Position numbers and translations under genes: made by a program. Positions 46,731 to 57,899 of a DNA stretch of 64,000 nucleotides are shown here, one piece after another. The notes beneath the pieces were generated by a model, which was not told the DNA's origin, ran no database searches, and saw nothing but the letters and a program-made list of their open reading frames with translations. This DNA comes from Bryum argenteum. Taxonomy: Eukaryota > Streptophyta > Bryopsida > Bryales > Bryaceae. The DNA is taken from contig CM073324.1 of the NCBI GenBank assembly GCA_037043015.1, positions 16,272,597 through 16,336,596 of the forward strand, written 5' to 3'. Every line of letters starts with the position of its first letter. Within the stretch, counting starts at the first letter, position 1.

Positions 46731-49700
46731 CTATAAGAGTCTTGTTTCAACGCCCGCACTGACCAGGTGCTCCTTCACGCTTGAAATTTGTACCTGCATA
46801 TAGTAGGGAACAAAAATATCTTTATACTTGTCCAAACAAACACTTTATCGAACATGACTCTATCCGGTGCCATATACTCCATATATGCAACTTTCGTATC
46901 GTCTACAGAAAGAAGGTTCACAGTGGTCCTCGACCTTCGTGTTCTGGAGCTTAGTACCATTTGATGCAAGGCGCAAAACATTCTTAACAGAAAATTTCGG
47001 CAACTTACCTCCTTTCTGTGGAAGATTCCTGCGGCCAATGCAGCCGAAGCTCTAGTTTGATGAAAGACCTCTGAGAAGTGTTCTGGACTACCGGCACCAC
47101 TACTGGCAATGACTGGGATCGTGACAGCGTCTGATACGAGCTTCACAAGATTGATGTCGAATCCTTGACCCTGACCTGTTAATGAAAACAAGCCATCAGC
47201 ACCTGATTAGATAGAAAGCATCGAGGAAAGATGATGATAGTCAAATTTGAGAATAGTTAGGGAGCTGGAACTAGTCGAATTTGTCTCCCATAGTACACCT
47301 TCCTAATCACTCTGATATTAACTTGCCAGTAACATAATTTCAACCCAGACTGACATTCCAAGCAAGAATCAGGCAATCCATATTATTACGTTCCAGTAAG
47401 CTGTAAAGCTTTCGTTTAGTGTGAATGTCAATCAGAAGAGAGCTTGCACGACAGCAGAAATAGGGAGTTGGGGGTGTGTAAACCTTACAAACACTTGTGA
47501 AGAAAAAGAAGAAAGGAAGGAACTAGTATTACCGAAACGTTACATACGAAAATAGCGAGGTAGGTCAAAAGTCATACCATCGCAGTCGATGCAGTTCAAA
47601 AGAATCTCTCCCGCCCCAAGATCCTGAACTGCTTTAGCAAGCTCATAAGCTCCTATAGGTCTCATTTCACGGCCACCCTTCACCTGCATACGAAAAACTT
47701 AAAATGCTTCATAACCAGCCTGCGGTTTGTAGGTTCAAGATTCAACCACTAGAAATTTCAGAAGGGGGAACCTACCGTGCACTGATACCAGGCGAATTTC
47801 TCTCCATTCGGACCTGCCAAACAAACAAAAATGTATAGACCATGAGCAAGAGTCTACAATGTGAAGAATAAAGAAGAAAGCCAATAAGCTGGTAAATTAC
47901 TTTCAGGCAACGGAAGAAGTCCTGTGATGAAAGGCCGAACCTGGTTGCTGAACTTCGACGGTTCTGTAGGGAACTTCAGATGGATCATTGACGTAAACTT
48001 TCTTTGGGTCTATGCTGACAACAACAGCCTGCACAAGCCAGCCGTATCACCCTCTTAACATAACCGATACTCTATCAAGCAGAAGTAAATGAGAAGATCT
48101 TGACGATTTCATCTGAGGTACAGATATAAATGGTACGATTCCTATCAATCAGGTATTCTATGAGCTTTAAATGCGAACAGAGTTGTGGAGATTGTCTAAG
48201 GAACATACTGATGCTGTCATGCGAAATTCTAGTCTACTCTTGGAAGCACAGCATACCTGATTCCCATAAACGTAAGATATTTGCTCCAAGCTGCTCTTGC
48301 CTGATTTGACCTGAAAAAGGCCAATCGCAATAACATTAATCTTCAATCGAAGTGTCTGCTAAAGCTTAAAGCATCTATATATATGCCAGCAGTCCAGTCT
48401 TCTGCAAATAACACTTTCTAAATTTGTCCAATATAAGTGATGTGCACCACGACTGAAACTGAAACCACAAACATTTGCAACCCTCCTCCATGCTACGAAC
48501 AGTTCTAGCAAAAGGCGGAGTACCCCTGAGCGAATATACTCCTCAGCAGCATATACAGCATCACTTCCGATGGAGATCTTGTCAGCGCCAGATCTGAAGT
48601 ACTCTGAGGCCACTTCTAGACAGGAATAAAATCTGATCATGCATGTTGGAATTTTAGAATGTAAGGTTCCTTTAGAAAACATGACCACATTCAGAGCTTT
48701 CCAGACACATTCTAGATACCTGGTTAACATTTCTCTAAGTTCTGTTGAGAGGAATCATCAAGAAATTACGTTCATTACATTCTATCTCGTTCGATTTATG
48801 TGCATTCTCCTCTGAAATGGTAAACTCGCCTATTCACAAATTTTAGGCACGATAACATTAGAGGAAAGGGTCCACCATCAGATAACACACTAACCTGCCG
48901 TGTACATCAGTAAAGTCGGAGATTCCACCACCCACTGTAAGAGGTACAAACACCTGCTCAGAAGTACGCTGAAGAACCTGCACCCATCAAGTTCGATTCG
49001 TACATGAATTATTAGATGGTGTCAAAATCCCTTGCAAACAGTAAAACCACTTTTTATGCGTACCTCAAGCATTGGCGTGTCACCCAGAGGAAAGTCTCGA
49101 AAACCAGTGATGTTCAAGAAGGCTACCTATCAGGAAAAGGTAAAATTCAGTCAGTACCGAGGTACATACGAATTACTTATAAGAGAAATCGCCAATAACA
49201 ATACATTGTGCTCCTTGCAGAATACCACGCTGATGCAAAAGTATCATAACAGGTGAGACTGAACGTAATCATATCAGTAGCTGAGATTGGAGGGTAGCTA
49301 CAGGGTCTTATTATACTTACTTCATCAGCCCCTTCATGAAAATAGCGCCCAGCTAGTTCCACAGGTTTTCCGAGATTTCGGACCTGAACCATTTTCAAAG
49401 GCACTGATCTGCTTAGACTCAGAAACTCAATAGTGATCTGCACATAAAGTTTCGAACTACGAAAAACAACAATAGCCTTCAAAGGAAAGTATCTAACAGA
49501 GGCCCAGCCATTAGACAAATACCAATTCTGATATCCAGAACTACCACGACAACTTTCTTAATCGATCATAAGTATTGCAGGCGGTGAGATCATAAAGGGG
49601 AGAGCAATCACCTCACGTGTCTCAGTTTGTTCTCGGACATCGTACTGGTCACCCTTGGTCACAACAAGGTCCCCTGTGTCATTACTTCGCACGTCAAGAC

Positions 49701-52305
49701 ATGCAATAACCTGCAACCGAGAAGATCGTGAGAGCTACTCTTACGGTCGTTCTGATCCTTCAAGAAGTACGAAGAGGTGTTTAGCACGAGACAGCATTGA
49801 ACAAGTGGGTCTCAACACCATTCTAATTCCTGTGAACTCACCCTCTTTGCAAGAGCAGTTGCAGGCTTATTGACTGGCTCGCTTGCCAAGCGTTCCACGT
49901 TCTGGTGTATATGAGACACACAAGACGTAAGATACCGAAACATCTCAAAAGGCTTTCAGATGTACATTGTGAAGTCCGCTGCAATCAGTAGAACAGAACA
50001 ATTCCCATACCTGGGCAGCTTCGGAGTGACTTCCTCCTAGAAACCTCCGGACGATGTCTAAGCCTACAACTGCAAAAGCATAGAGCTCTACACTGTCAGA
50101 ATACAATCAACGAATCTAGTAATCAACGGAAAAGCACGCACATCAAATAGTGCATGCTCATGCATGGGTTGTATGAAATTGTAGACGACCGAACCTCACA
50201 CTCGACCAGACCTCATCAACTTAAAAATCAAAAGTCAAGACTAGCAAACCGAGCACGCACTCCAGCATCATGATCAACAAAAGCATGTGCTCTTTACATA
50301 GAAGAAGCTCTTCCACACAACATAGCAATCACATGATACAGCAGGATAACATGGATAAGATGAGTTAATAGACGCCTTCAAAGTCTATGCAAGATCTACA
50401 ATTCAGTGAAGGACATACCGCCACTTTTCTCTGGATGAAACTGCACTGCATATAGATTACTCTTTCGGACGGCTGAGATAAAATCAATCCCATAATTGCT
50501 CGTCGCTAAGATCCAGTCCTTGTTCTCCTCACTCTGCACGAACAATTTCCAATTACTTCCTCCACTGATCTCAAGCCAGGACGAAGTTCCACATCTACCC
50601 GATTGACAAATTTCAACAATTCTGGGCAATTCTCAGTGTTTAAACCCAAACCCGAGAAATGTTACAGACCGACTGAACATACTTGAAAACACCGAATTTT
50701 AAACATTTCAGCCTAATAAATTTAAACCATCCTCTACATCTACAGATGGTTGATATCATATCGTAGGCAGCATACTTGAGAGAACTTATAAAGTGATAGT
50801 CACAACCGAACAGAACAGGAGAAGGTATATTCACTTCGTTGGTCAAATATGCATGACGGACGCTAACCAGAAGATAAAGATGAGAATCGTATGACCACAT
50901 ACAGGAGTAGCTCGATACGAGTGCACAAAGTACACATGACGCCCGTTAACACCTTCTAATAAAGAGGCAGAGTTTTGCTGCAGCTGCAATCCGTTCCATC
51001 CGATGTGAGGCACACAAAGTCCCGTTGAAGAGTCAAAACGGCCAACCACACCTGGTATTATACCGAGTCCGTCTGCTCTGCACCCAACCCACTGACCTCC
51101 ATCATGCATTGCTTTATGGTTGTGGGAGTTGCATGACTCAACTCTGTCGAAATAAACTTTGAGGTATCTCCAACACTAGAGATTTTTAGCAGGTCAATCA
51201 CATTCCAAAAAAACTGTGGTACACAATAGCAGGAGAGAGAGACATTACCACAATCGCCCTCCTCACTCCGCTCAAATAAGAGCTGCAATCCCAAACAGAT
51301 ACCAAGAAATGGCCGGTCTTGTTTGATATAAGATATGAGCGGCTCCGCAAACCTAGTGACGCAAAGTAAAAGAACGATTAGATTGCAGTATAATTATGTT
51401 ACTTCTCGATAAAGCCTTAACTGGCCCTCGATAAAGTTCAAGATCATAACACGTGCAGAAGTAAGCCAGCCTAACCCTCACCCTTTGGCATTCAACACGT
51501 CCATGGCAGATTTGAAGGAGCCAACACCTGGAAAAATAAGCCGCTTTGCCTTGAGAATATCTTCCGGTTCATTGACCTACACAGACACCATCCATTCGAC
51601 CTCAAAAATTGCAACTTCCAATCCAGCGGGTTGACTGACGATGCAATTTCGCAACGTTGTATTAAAACCAGCCAGAGCCTAACCTCACGAATTTTGAAGC
51701 CAAGTAAATGAAGAGCATTCCGAATACTCCGCACATTCCCAGCTCCATAATCCAGCAGCGTAATCTCTGCAATTCGTCAAGCCAGCACTCATCTCACTTG
51801 CAATCTCTGCAAAGAGAGTAAGTCTAAATTGTTTCACGAGAAAGTCAAGACACACTACTCTACCTTCCTCGAACTGTTCAAAATTGCAATGGCAAAAACC
51901 ACCCCGTAAACCCTAAACCCTTCTGAGGAAATACGAACGTAATCAAGTTTCAGTAAATGTCATATGTTTTGAGCGAAATGTACTTGAATTTGAAGTAAAA
52001 ATTCAATCGTTCTTAGCAGGTAAGCAAAAAAAAATTCTAAAGATCCATTTCAGCCTGTAAAGCTCACCATTGTCAACTTCGTCATCGCCGCTACTGGCCA
52101 CGTCCATGGCAGAAGCTCGCACCACCAGTGGCGGGCAGCGGGCGGGGCTGGAGCGCCGAAGCAAGGACACAGCAGCAGGAGGAGCTGCGGAGAGCCGCGA
52201 TTGCAGGCGCAGGTCTCCGCCAGTGCGCAAGGGCACAAGCACAGGCGACTGGGTTGGAGTGTGCGTGGACATAGAAGGAAGCAGTGAGGGCAACGCCATG
52301 GCCAT
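46731..52305 (-). CDS. HISN4: Imidazole glycerol phosphate synthase HisH-HisF (plastid)
   Basis: A bifunctional enzyme of histidine synthesis: a glutaminase releases ammonia, and a cyclase forms imidazole glycerol phosphate and AICAR. I traced 19 exons, all in frame: 52305-52068, 51766-51684, 51576-51482, 51352-51249, 51075-50903, 50533-50419, 50069-50011, 49901-49842, 49710-49612, 49383-49321, 49126-49064, 48977-48895, 48632-48524, 48310-48257, 48028-47941, 47813-47776, 47683-47578, 47175-47009 and 46793-46731. The product has 619 residues. A Ser/Pro/Arg-rich plastid transit peptide (about 1-65) precedes HisH, with the nucleophile in LGICLGLQ (Cys158) and QFHPEK (His264, Glu266). HisF has ACLDVR (Asp315) and [10 protein letters not shown] (Asp473), plus phosphate loops LTVGGGI and VIASSGAG. 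Nothing essential is missing. Confidence 0.96.
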
Positions 52306-52920
52306 AGCTTGATCACTGCAGGTGCAATATGAGACTACAAAAACATGACACTGCGCCAGATTCTAAGAGACGACGCTGCACAATGCAGACTCCTGGATAA
52401 GAAATGTGCAGAAACTTCGGAAAGCTTTCAACAAACGATTGTGCGAAATCACTGTGTCCGACACTGTGCCTCAAGCGAGGCGAGATGAAGAACACGAAGA
52501 ACGCTAAAACCTGGGTTCGGCGTTACTGGAGTGCCGAGATTCGATCCCGGGACGCTAAAACCCCTGTAGGGTCTAGCGAGACTGTACCCGAGTACGCTAT
52601 ACCCCTGAGGGAATTGGCGTTAGTGTACTTGGCGAGATTCGATCCCAGGATGTGGAGGCGTCGGAGCATCCAGGGGACCTCAACTTAGATGCGGCGGTAA
52701 GTGATTTGTACCAATCAGATTCAATATCCGGTTGAAATCCTTTTGACACCGGCCATTTTACGGAGGCGTTCCATATGGCGGGCACGGATGGAAATCCCTT
52801 CAGACGCTACCCCGGTATCCACTAGCCTGTTCACCCTGAGCACGCCCGACGACAAAGAGAATTTCGAGTGAGTGCTCCGAAGAATTCGAATTGCGCATCA
52901 CTTCGCTTTTTGCAGCAGCA
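52306..52920. promoter_or_regulatory. Divergent promoter region between HISN4 and the DAAT-type gene
   Basis: The two start codons are only 615 bases apart, facing away from each other. Between them, about 52499-52665 holds three related words (ACGCTAAAACCTG, ACGCTAAAACCCCTGTAGGG, ACGCTATACCCCTGAGGG), interleaved with two copies of GAGATTCGATCCC(G/A)GGA. Their function is unknown. No TATA box was placed. Confidence 0.5.
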
Positions 52921-54840
52921 ATGGAATCATCTTCGCAGAAAGGGTAAGTAGAATTCGCACTCGCTTTCTAGTTCAGCTCGCTTTGTAGTCGGTAATCAAA
53001 TTGCCTGGAAAATCTGTATCTCTAACTGAAGATTCGATATAGTAAGAGTATCACCGCAGAACTGATCACCTCTGAATGGAAATTTTAGTTCAACTCTCTT
53101 ACGGAACCTCAAAATCTACAGTATTCATAGTGTTATCAGCTCATCAAACTGCGAATTCTAAAACCTAGTATGGAATTCTCTCAAAAAATTGCTGTTTCGG
53201 TGCCATTGTATTCCACCAGCCCAACGTTAGGCTCTTGCAAATATGAGCTCACAATTGTCGAAACCCTTAACCCTACAGCCGATAGGCAGCGCCAGTTCAA
53301 ATTGTGCAATCGGCATTTGGTGATCTGTATGTTTGCTTTGATTGCCAGGGCGATTGATACATCAGGAGCATCGACAAATGGTGAATCCAAAATTAGTATT
53401 CCCGTACTTGGTCTTCAAGAGGTGAGAAGCGCTACTGGAAAAGGTAACATCATTCGCTTCTGTTTGAAATCTACTGATGATGCTGTGACGGTCAACAGGT
53501 CATGGCGATGTTGCAGAAAGAGGCCAGCCAGGAGCGATTCAAGTCATTCCGATCCATGTATTCAAGTGTTGTCGGTGCCATAACGACGGACGTAGCGGCC
53601 ATGGTAGTCCCGTTGGATGATCACATGGTGCATCGAGGCCACTCCGTCTTCGATACTGCCATTCTTGTGAACTGGTATATCACCCCGCCATTTTTATTTG
53701 AATTTGAATTCTGCAGTGACGCTAAAATTTGAATCTGATGCAGGAATTTGTATGAGCTCGATGCCCATCTGGATCGCTTTCTTCGATCAGCCGCGAAAGC
53801 GAAGATCACCCCGCCATTTGATCGCGACACGATTCGAGAGATTCTAATGCAAACGGTGGCCGCAGGGCAATGTCGGGATGGAATTCTTCGTTATTGGATG
53901 TCTGTCGGACGAGGCGACTTTGATCTCTCATCGCAGAATTGCACCGAGGCGACGCTGTATGCATGTCTGTTGGAAGCTGACATGCCTGAGGATATAGCAC
54001 CTGATGGTGTCAAGGTACTCTAATCTCTCTCATGCTGGACACCATGATAAGCAATGTGTGGAAAGCAACATGTGCTTGTTTGCTGTGCAGGTAATCACTT
54101 CGTCTGTGCCGATCAAAGACCACTTCTTTGCCACAGTGAAATCTACGAACTATCTGCCGAATGCGTTGGTGGCGAGAGAGGCGGAAGAGAAGGGCGCATC
54201 AGTGGGCATATGGTTAGACGAGGAAGGCAACATAGCCGAAGGCCAGAACATGAACGTGGGATTTGTCACCACCGACGGGGAATTGCTGCTTCCTCCTTTC
54301 GACAGAATTTTATCAGGGTGCACGGCCCGACGAGTGCTGGAGCTTGTGCCCAAACTCGTGGCGAAGAATGCAGTTCCAGGTCCAACCATCTTCTCATCAG
54401 GAGCCGGTTCATCTTCCTTGATCTTGCTTTGAGCAATACGAATCCTGCACCTTTTTGACTGTTTGAATCCTTGCAATTGGAACTGGTCAGGTTTGACGGG
54501 CATGAGGATGACGAAGATTCCAGTAGCAGAAGCGAGAAAAGCTGCCGAGATGATGCTCATCGTGAGCGGGTACTTGATCTTGCCTGTTGTGGAGTGGGAC
54601 GACAAACCTGTTGGAAATGGTAAGCTTCCATTTCTTTCTTTAATACTGTGGTTTGTTCTGTTTGGCATAAAACTGATATTTAGACCAGAAGATATGTATG
54701 TTTTCAGAAGAGTTTGTATTCTTCGTGCAGGAAAGCCAGGTCCTGTGGCACTGGCATTACATGGAGTTCTGAAGGAAGATATGTTCTCATTCCCATCTGA
54801 TCGACTCACTCCTGTGGCACGCCCAAAGTACGATGCTTAA
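52921..54840 (+). CDS. DAAT: Class IV PLP aminotransferase (D-amino acid transaminase / aminodeoxychorismate lyase type)
   Basis: A fold-type IV PLP enzyme. Plant relatives act as D-amino acid transaminases, and the family also includes aminodeoxychorismate lyase of folate synthesis. Exons are 52921-52943, 53349-53421, 53499-53674, 53744-54014, 54091-54379, 54491-54619 and 54731-54840, all in frame, giving 356 residues. Motifs are MVHRGHSVFDTA, LYELDAHLDRFLRSA, the catalytic Lys198 in FFATVKSTNYLPN, AEGQNMNVGFV, SGCTARRVLEL and AAEMMLIVSGY. No convincing transit peptide is encoded from this ATG, although plant relatives are often plastidic. An RGHSVF in place of the usual RGHGVF is a small oddity. 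The exact substrate cannot be read from the sequence. Confidence 0.9.
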
Positions 54841-56299
54841 GCATGGGAATTTGTACATATACTCAAAACATGGCCGAAGGTCAATCCTCCATATACCCAA
54901 ACAGTCTAGACTTTTGCTTCTTCATGTAAATAGTGGAGCAACTTGAGGATGTGATTTTCACTTTGAATTTATCTCCAAATCTTTAAATCATGGTTTTGTT
55001 GTCTGTTACATACATCCAACATGTACGTTTAATATAATGTATGTCATAATTGTTCAAATAAATTGTCAATTGCAACTCCTAGTATTATTCTAACATAATA
55101 TGTCTAATTATATCACTAAGACAAAGATAACGTGTAAAAAATTCATATCAAAATGTGCTACTTCACGTATGTTTTTCGAGAACAATTCATTTTCTCGCCA
55201 ATTAAAATTTGGAGGAGCTTGCTTTATGAACAATCCAACGTATTGTATCATGAATGGTCCACAATCATAACCATTCTTTCTTGTGGTACCTGCACATTAT
55301 ATAAATGAATGCACGTATTAAACATTTTTAAACTAGACATGATAAACCTCGTTTTATCATTCAAAAATAATTGCAAAAAACCTCTTTTTTTTAAAGTGAA
55401 AATTGGATTTGACTATCAAACATCCACAATTTGGATGTGGGGTCCTTAAAGAGTTAAAGCTTTGTTTTAAAACAATATTATGTTAAATAGTGAAGCTTTT
55501 CAAAAATGCAAACTTACTTGGAGTATAAAATATATATGAATATAAATACAAATACGAATATATAATTGGTCGGACCATATCAAATTGTTGCTAGTTTGCG
55601 TGGATTTTGCATTAGTAAACGCAAAGTGTCTATGGGCACATTCACGACAGGCGATAAGAAACAATGTAAAAACAATGAACGATAATAAGATAAGTTTGAG
55701 CTACAACAGATTGGAGTAGATCTAGTGTGCAAAGGAAAAAAGTCGTAGACAACGAATAACCTGTAGGCTTTGAGTTCTTCCCTCTTGCGCTGCTGCTACT
55801 ACTATTGCCGTAGTTGCAAGCAATGTATATATGTATATAAGTTATTTACCTTTTAAAACGTAAGTGTGTACCTCAAGTTCCAAAATTTCATTTTAAAAAA
55901 ATAAAATAAAATAATCTTATGTTCTTATAGGCTTCTTTGAGATGCTCTTGCAACCATGCAAATATTAAAAAACTGCATCTCATGATACACAAGTTACTAA
56001 AGTAGAGGAAAAATATATCACAAGAGAATGGTTCACATCCATTAAAAGAACAATAAATTTTTAATCACATTGCACAATTGAAGCTATAAATTTATTCTAC
56101 TTATATTTTTGGAGATAACAATCATAAACCAAACACTCGAGGTGATGAAAATGCTATAAGTTTTATGCACGTACTTCTTTATGTATTTCTCAACATGACG
56201 GTGTTAACCTGCCACTGTTTTATGATGCAAAATGCAACAAGAAGTCATAGTTGTTCCCGCATCAATGTAAAACTATGTGGTATTACACCTATTTCTTGA
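54841..56299. other. AT-rich spacer
   Basis: 3' flank of the DAAT-type gene followed by about 1.3 kb without a recognisable gene, RNA or repeat. Confidence 0.45.
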
Positions 56300-56690
56300 A
56301 AAAGTGTGAAACAGGCGGTGACAACAACCTCCACCAACCACTCAGAGTTGCTTGCTTTTCATGAGGCCAATCGAGAAGCTCTAAGGCTTCGCAATCTCCA
56401 CATGTTATTGATAACCAATACGATCATAAACATTCCTATCAATCCAACTATCCGAAATGAAAGGATAATGCAGCATGTGTGGCGCAAGTGGGTGTTGGAT
56501 TTATTAAAAGCGATTAAGTGAAGTACATTGATCATTAGATTTTCTACTACACACAAGCATTGGTCACCAGTGGTCAAATTCAAGTGCAAAAAATTGAATT
56601 TACCTACAATGTTGCCTATCTTCTTACAAAGATCCTGCCAACCCACACTCACCGTCGATTTGTACAAGCTTGACATTATATGTTCGTTTG
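56300..56690 (+). mobile_element. Ty1/copia retrotransposon fossil (RNase H end only)
   Basis: A short remnant of the 3' end of a copia polyprotein. The stretch AVTTTSTNHSELLAFHEANR resembles the copia RNase H region, and a little downstream a YNVAYLLTKILPT-like segment resembles the end of the polyprotein. No LTRs, integrase or gag are seen. It is broken in several places and looks old. Confidence 0.55.
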
Positions 56691-57720
56691 TGAGACTTTT
56701 GAGGTGTGTTCGTTGATCATAATCGGTAACATGATGAGGATGACATATCACAATAAGGCTCTAATGGGACCTAAATCAATTTGATCTTTGAAATATTGAT
56801 GGTAACATTCGTAAATTTAACCATGTAATTGAAACTATTTTTTGGTTGTTATATATTATATGGAATAAAATATAAAAAGCAATCAACTAATCATTTATAT
56901 ATATTTGATTAAAGATCTTTGATCAAGCATTAATGACGTCAAATGTGAGAAAATGAACTTCTCAATTTCCTATTTTCGACGTTATTAACGTTTACAAGAT
57001 TTCAATCTTGATATGAAAACTAGGATTTGTATATACAGGTGAAAGTTGTAAATTTCTTAGTTTGTATTTATAATGTATATGGCTCAAAGATTCAAAATTA
57101 ATGTTTCAAATGAAATCTCAAAAAACAACTAAAAGTAAGTTCAAATTTAAACATTTAAATATGTCTTAGCATTTCAATCTGACGTGAAATGAAATATTAA
57201 AAATATCAAACCCTTGAGTTTTAGTGAATTTTTGAGGTTATTACAATTTCATTATTTCTGGGGCAGATTTTAAGAGTAAACAAGATTGTATAACAATCTT
57301 GTGGATGATTTCAAATTTCCCTAATTCAAGCAACAAAAACTTTTTTTTTCCATGGTCCCAATTTTCCTTTCTTTGCCCCCACATTGCCAGAAATGCCATC
57401 ATGTAATGTTCACATTACCAAATTGTATTCAAAATTTTGTAAACTTCACCTTACCCAAACACCAACAAGCTCCCCTAGACCTGAAACCAAATACGGACTG
57501 GTAGTTTAAAAGTGGAGCTCTTCTCCTCTAACTTGTGTTCCACGATGAAAGTTTATATAGAGAATAGCAAAAGAAAAATATAAAAGTTCACCTCCACAAC
57601 TTGGTACATAAAATGGGGCAAACGACAGATTTTAAAATAGGGCAAGGACCTTTTTAAAGCGGATCAAGCTACCATCATAACTGTGAACATTCTAGAGGCC
57701 AGTGGACCGGTCGCCTTGCC
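56691..57720. other. AT-rich spacer
   Basis: No gene, RNA or clear repeat is seen. Confidence 0.45.
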
Positions 57721-57780
57721 GCCCTTGAACCCTAAACCCTTCTGCCTTCCCAGCTCTTCTTAAACCCTAAACCCCGCTCC
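57721..57780 (+). promoter_or_regulatory. Telo-box pair upstream of the FKBP gene
   Basis: AACCCTAAACCCT (57728-57740) and TAAACCCTAAACCCC (57761-57775) lie about 125-170 bases before the start codon. AAACCCTAA telo-boxes are common in plant promoters of ribosome-biogenesis and growth-linked genes, which suits a nucleolar-type FKBP. Direct function here is inference. Confidence 0.6.
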
Positions 57781-57899
57781 TCAACGGCCTGATAGTTCCA
57801 TACAATCCTCCCTCCGGAGAGTGATTGCCGCACTTCTCACTCTGCTCTTTCTCAGCTTCTCATACCTCGAGTTTCAGACCCCGCAAACCTGCAGCTGCA

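Noticed and set aside
52500-52660. tRNA-like or tRNA-SINE sequence (GATTCGATCCC resembles a box B)
   Set aside because: No box A at proper spacing and no cloverleaf can be folded around either copy.
54150-54809. Minus-strand open frame (219 codons) opposite the DAAT-type exons
   Set aside because: Runs across exons and introns of a well-supported gene and has no family resemblance.
57728-57775. Interstitial telomere tract
   Set aside because: Only two short AACCCTAAACCC motifs in a promoter; this fits telo-boxes, not a telomere array.
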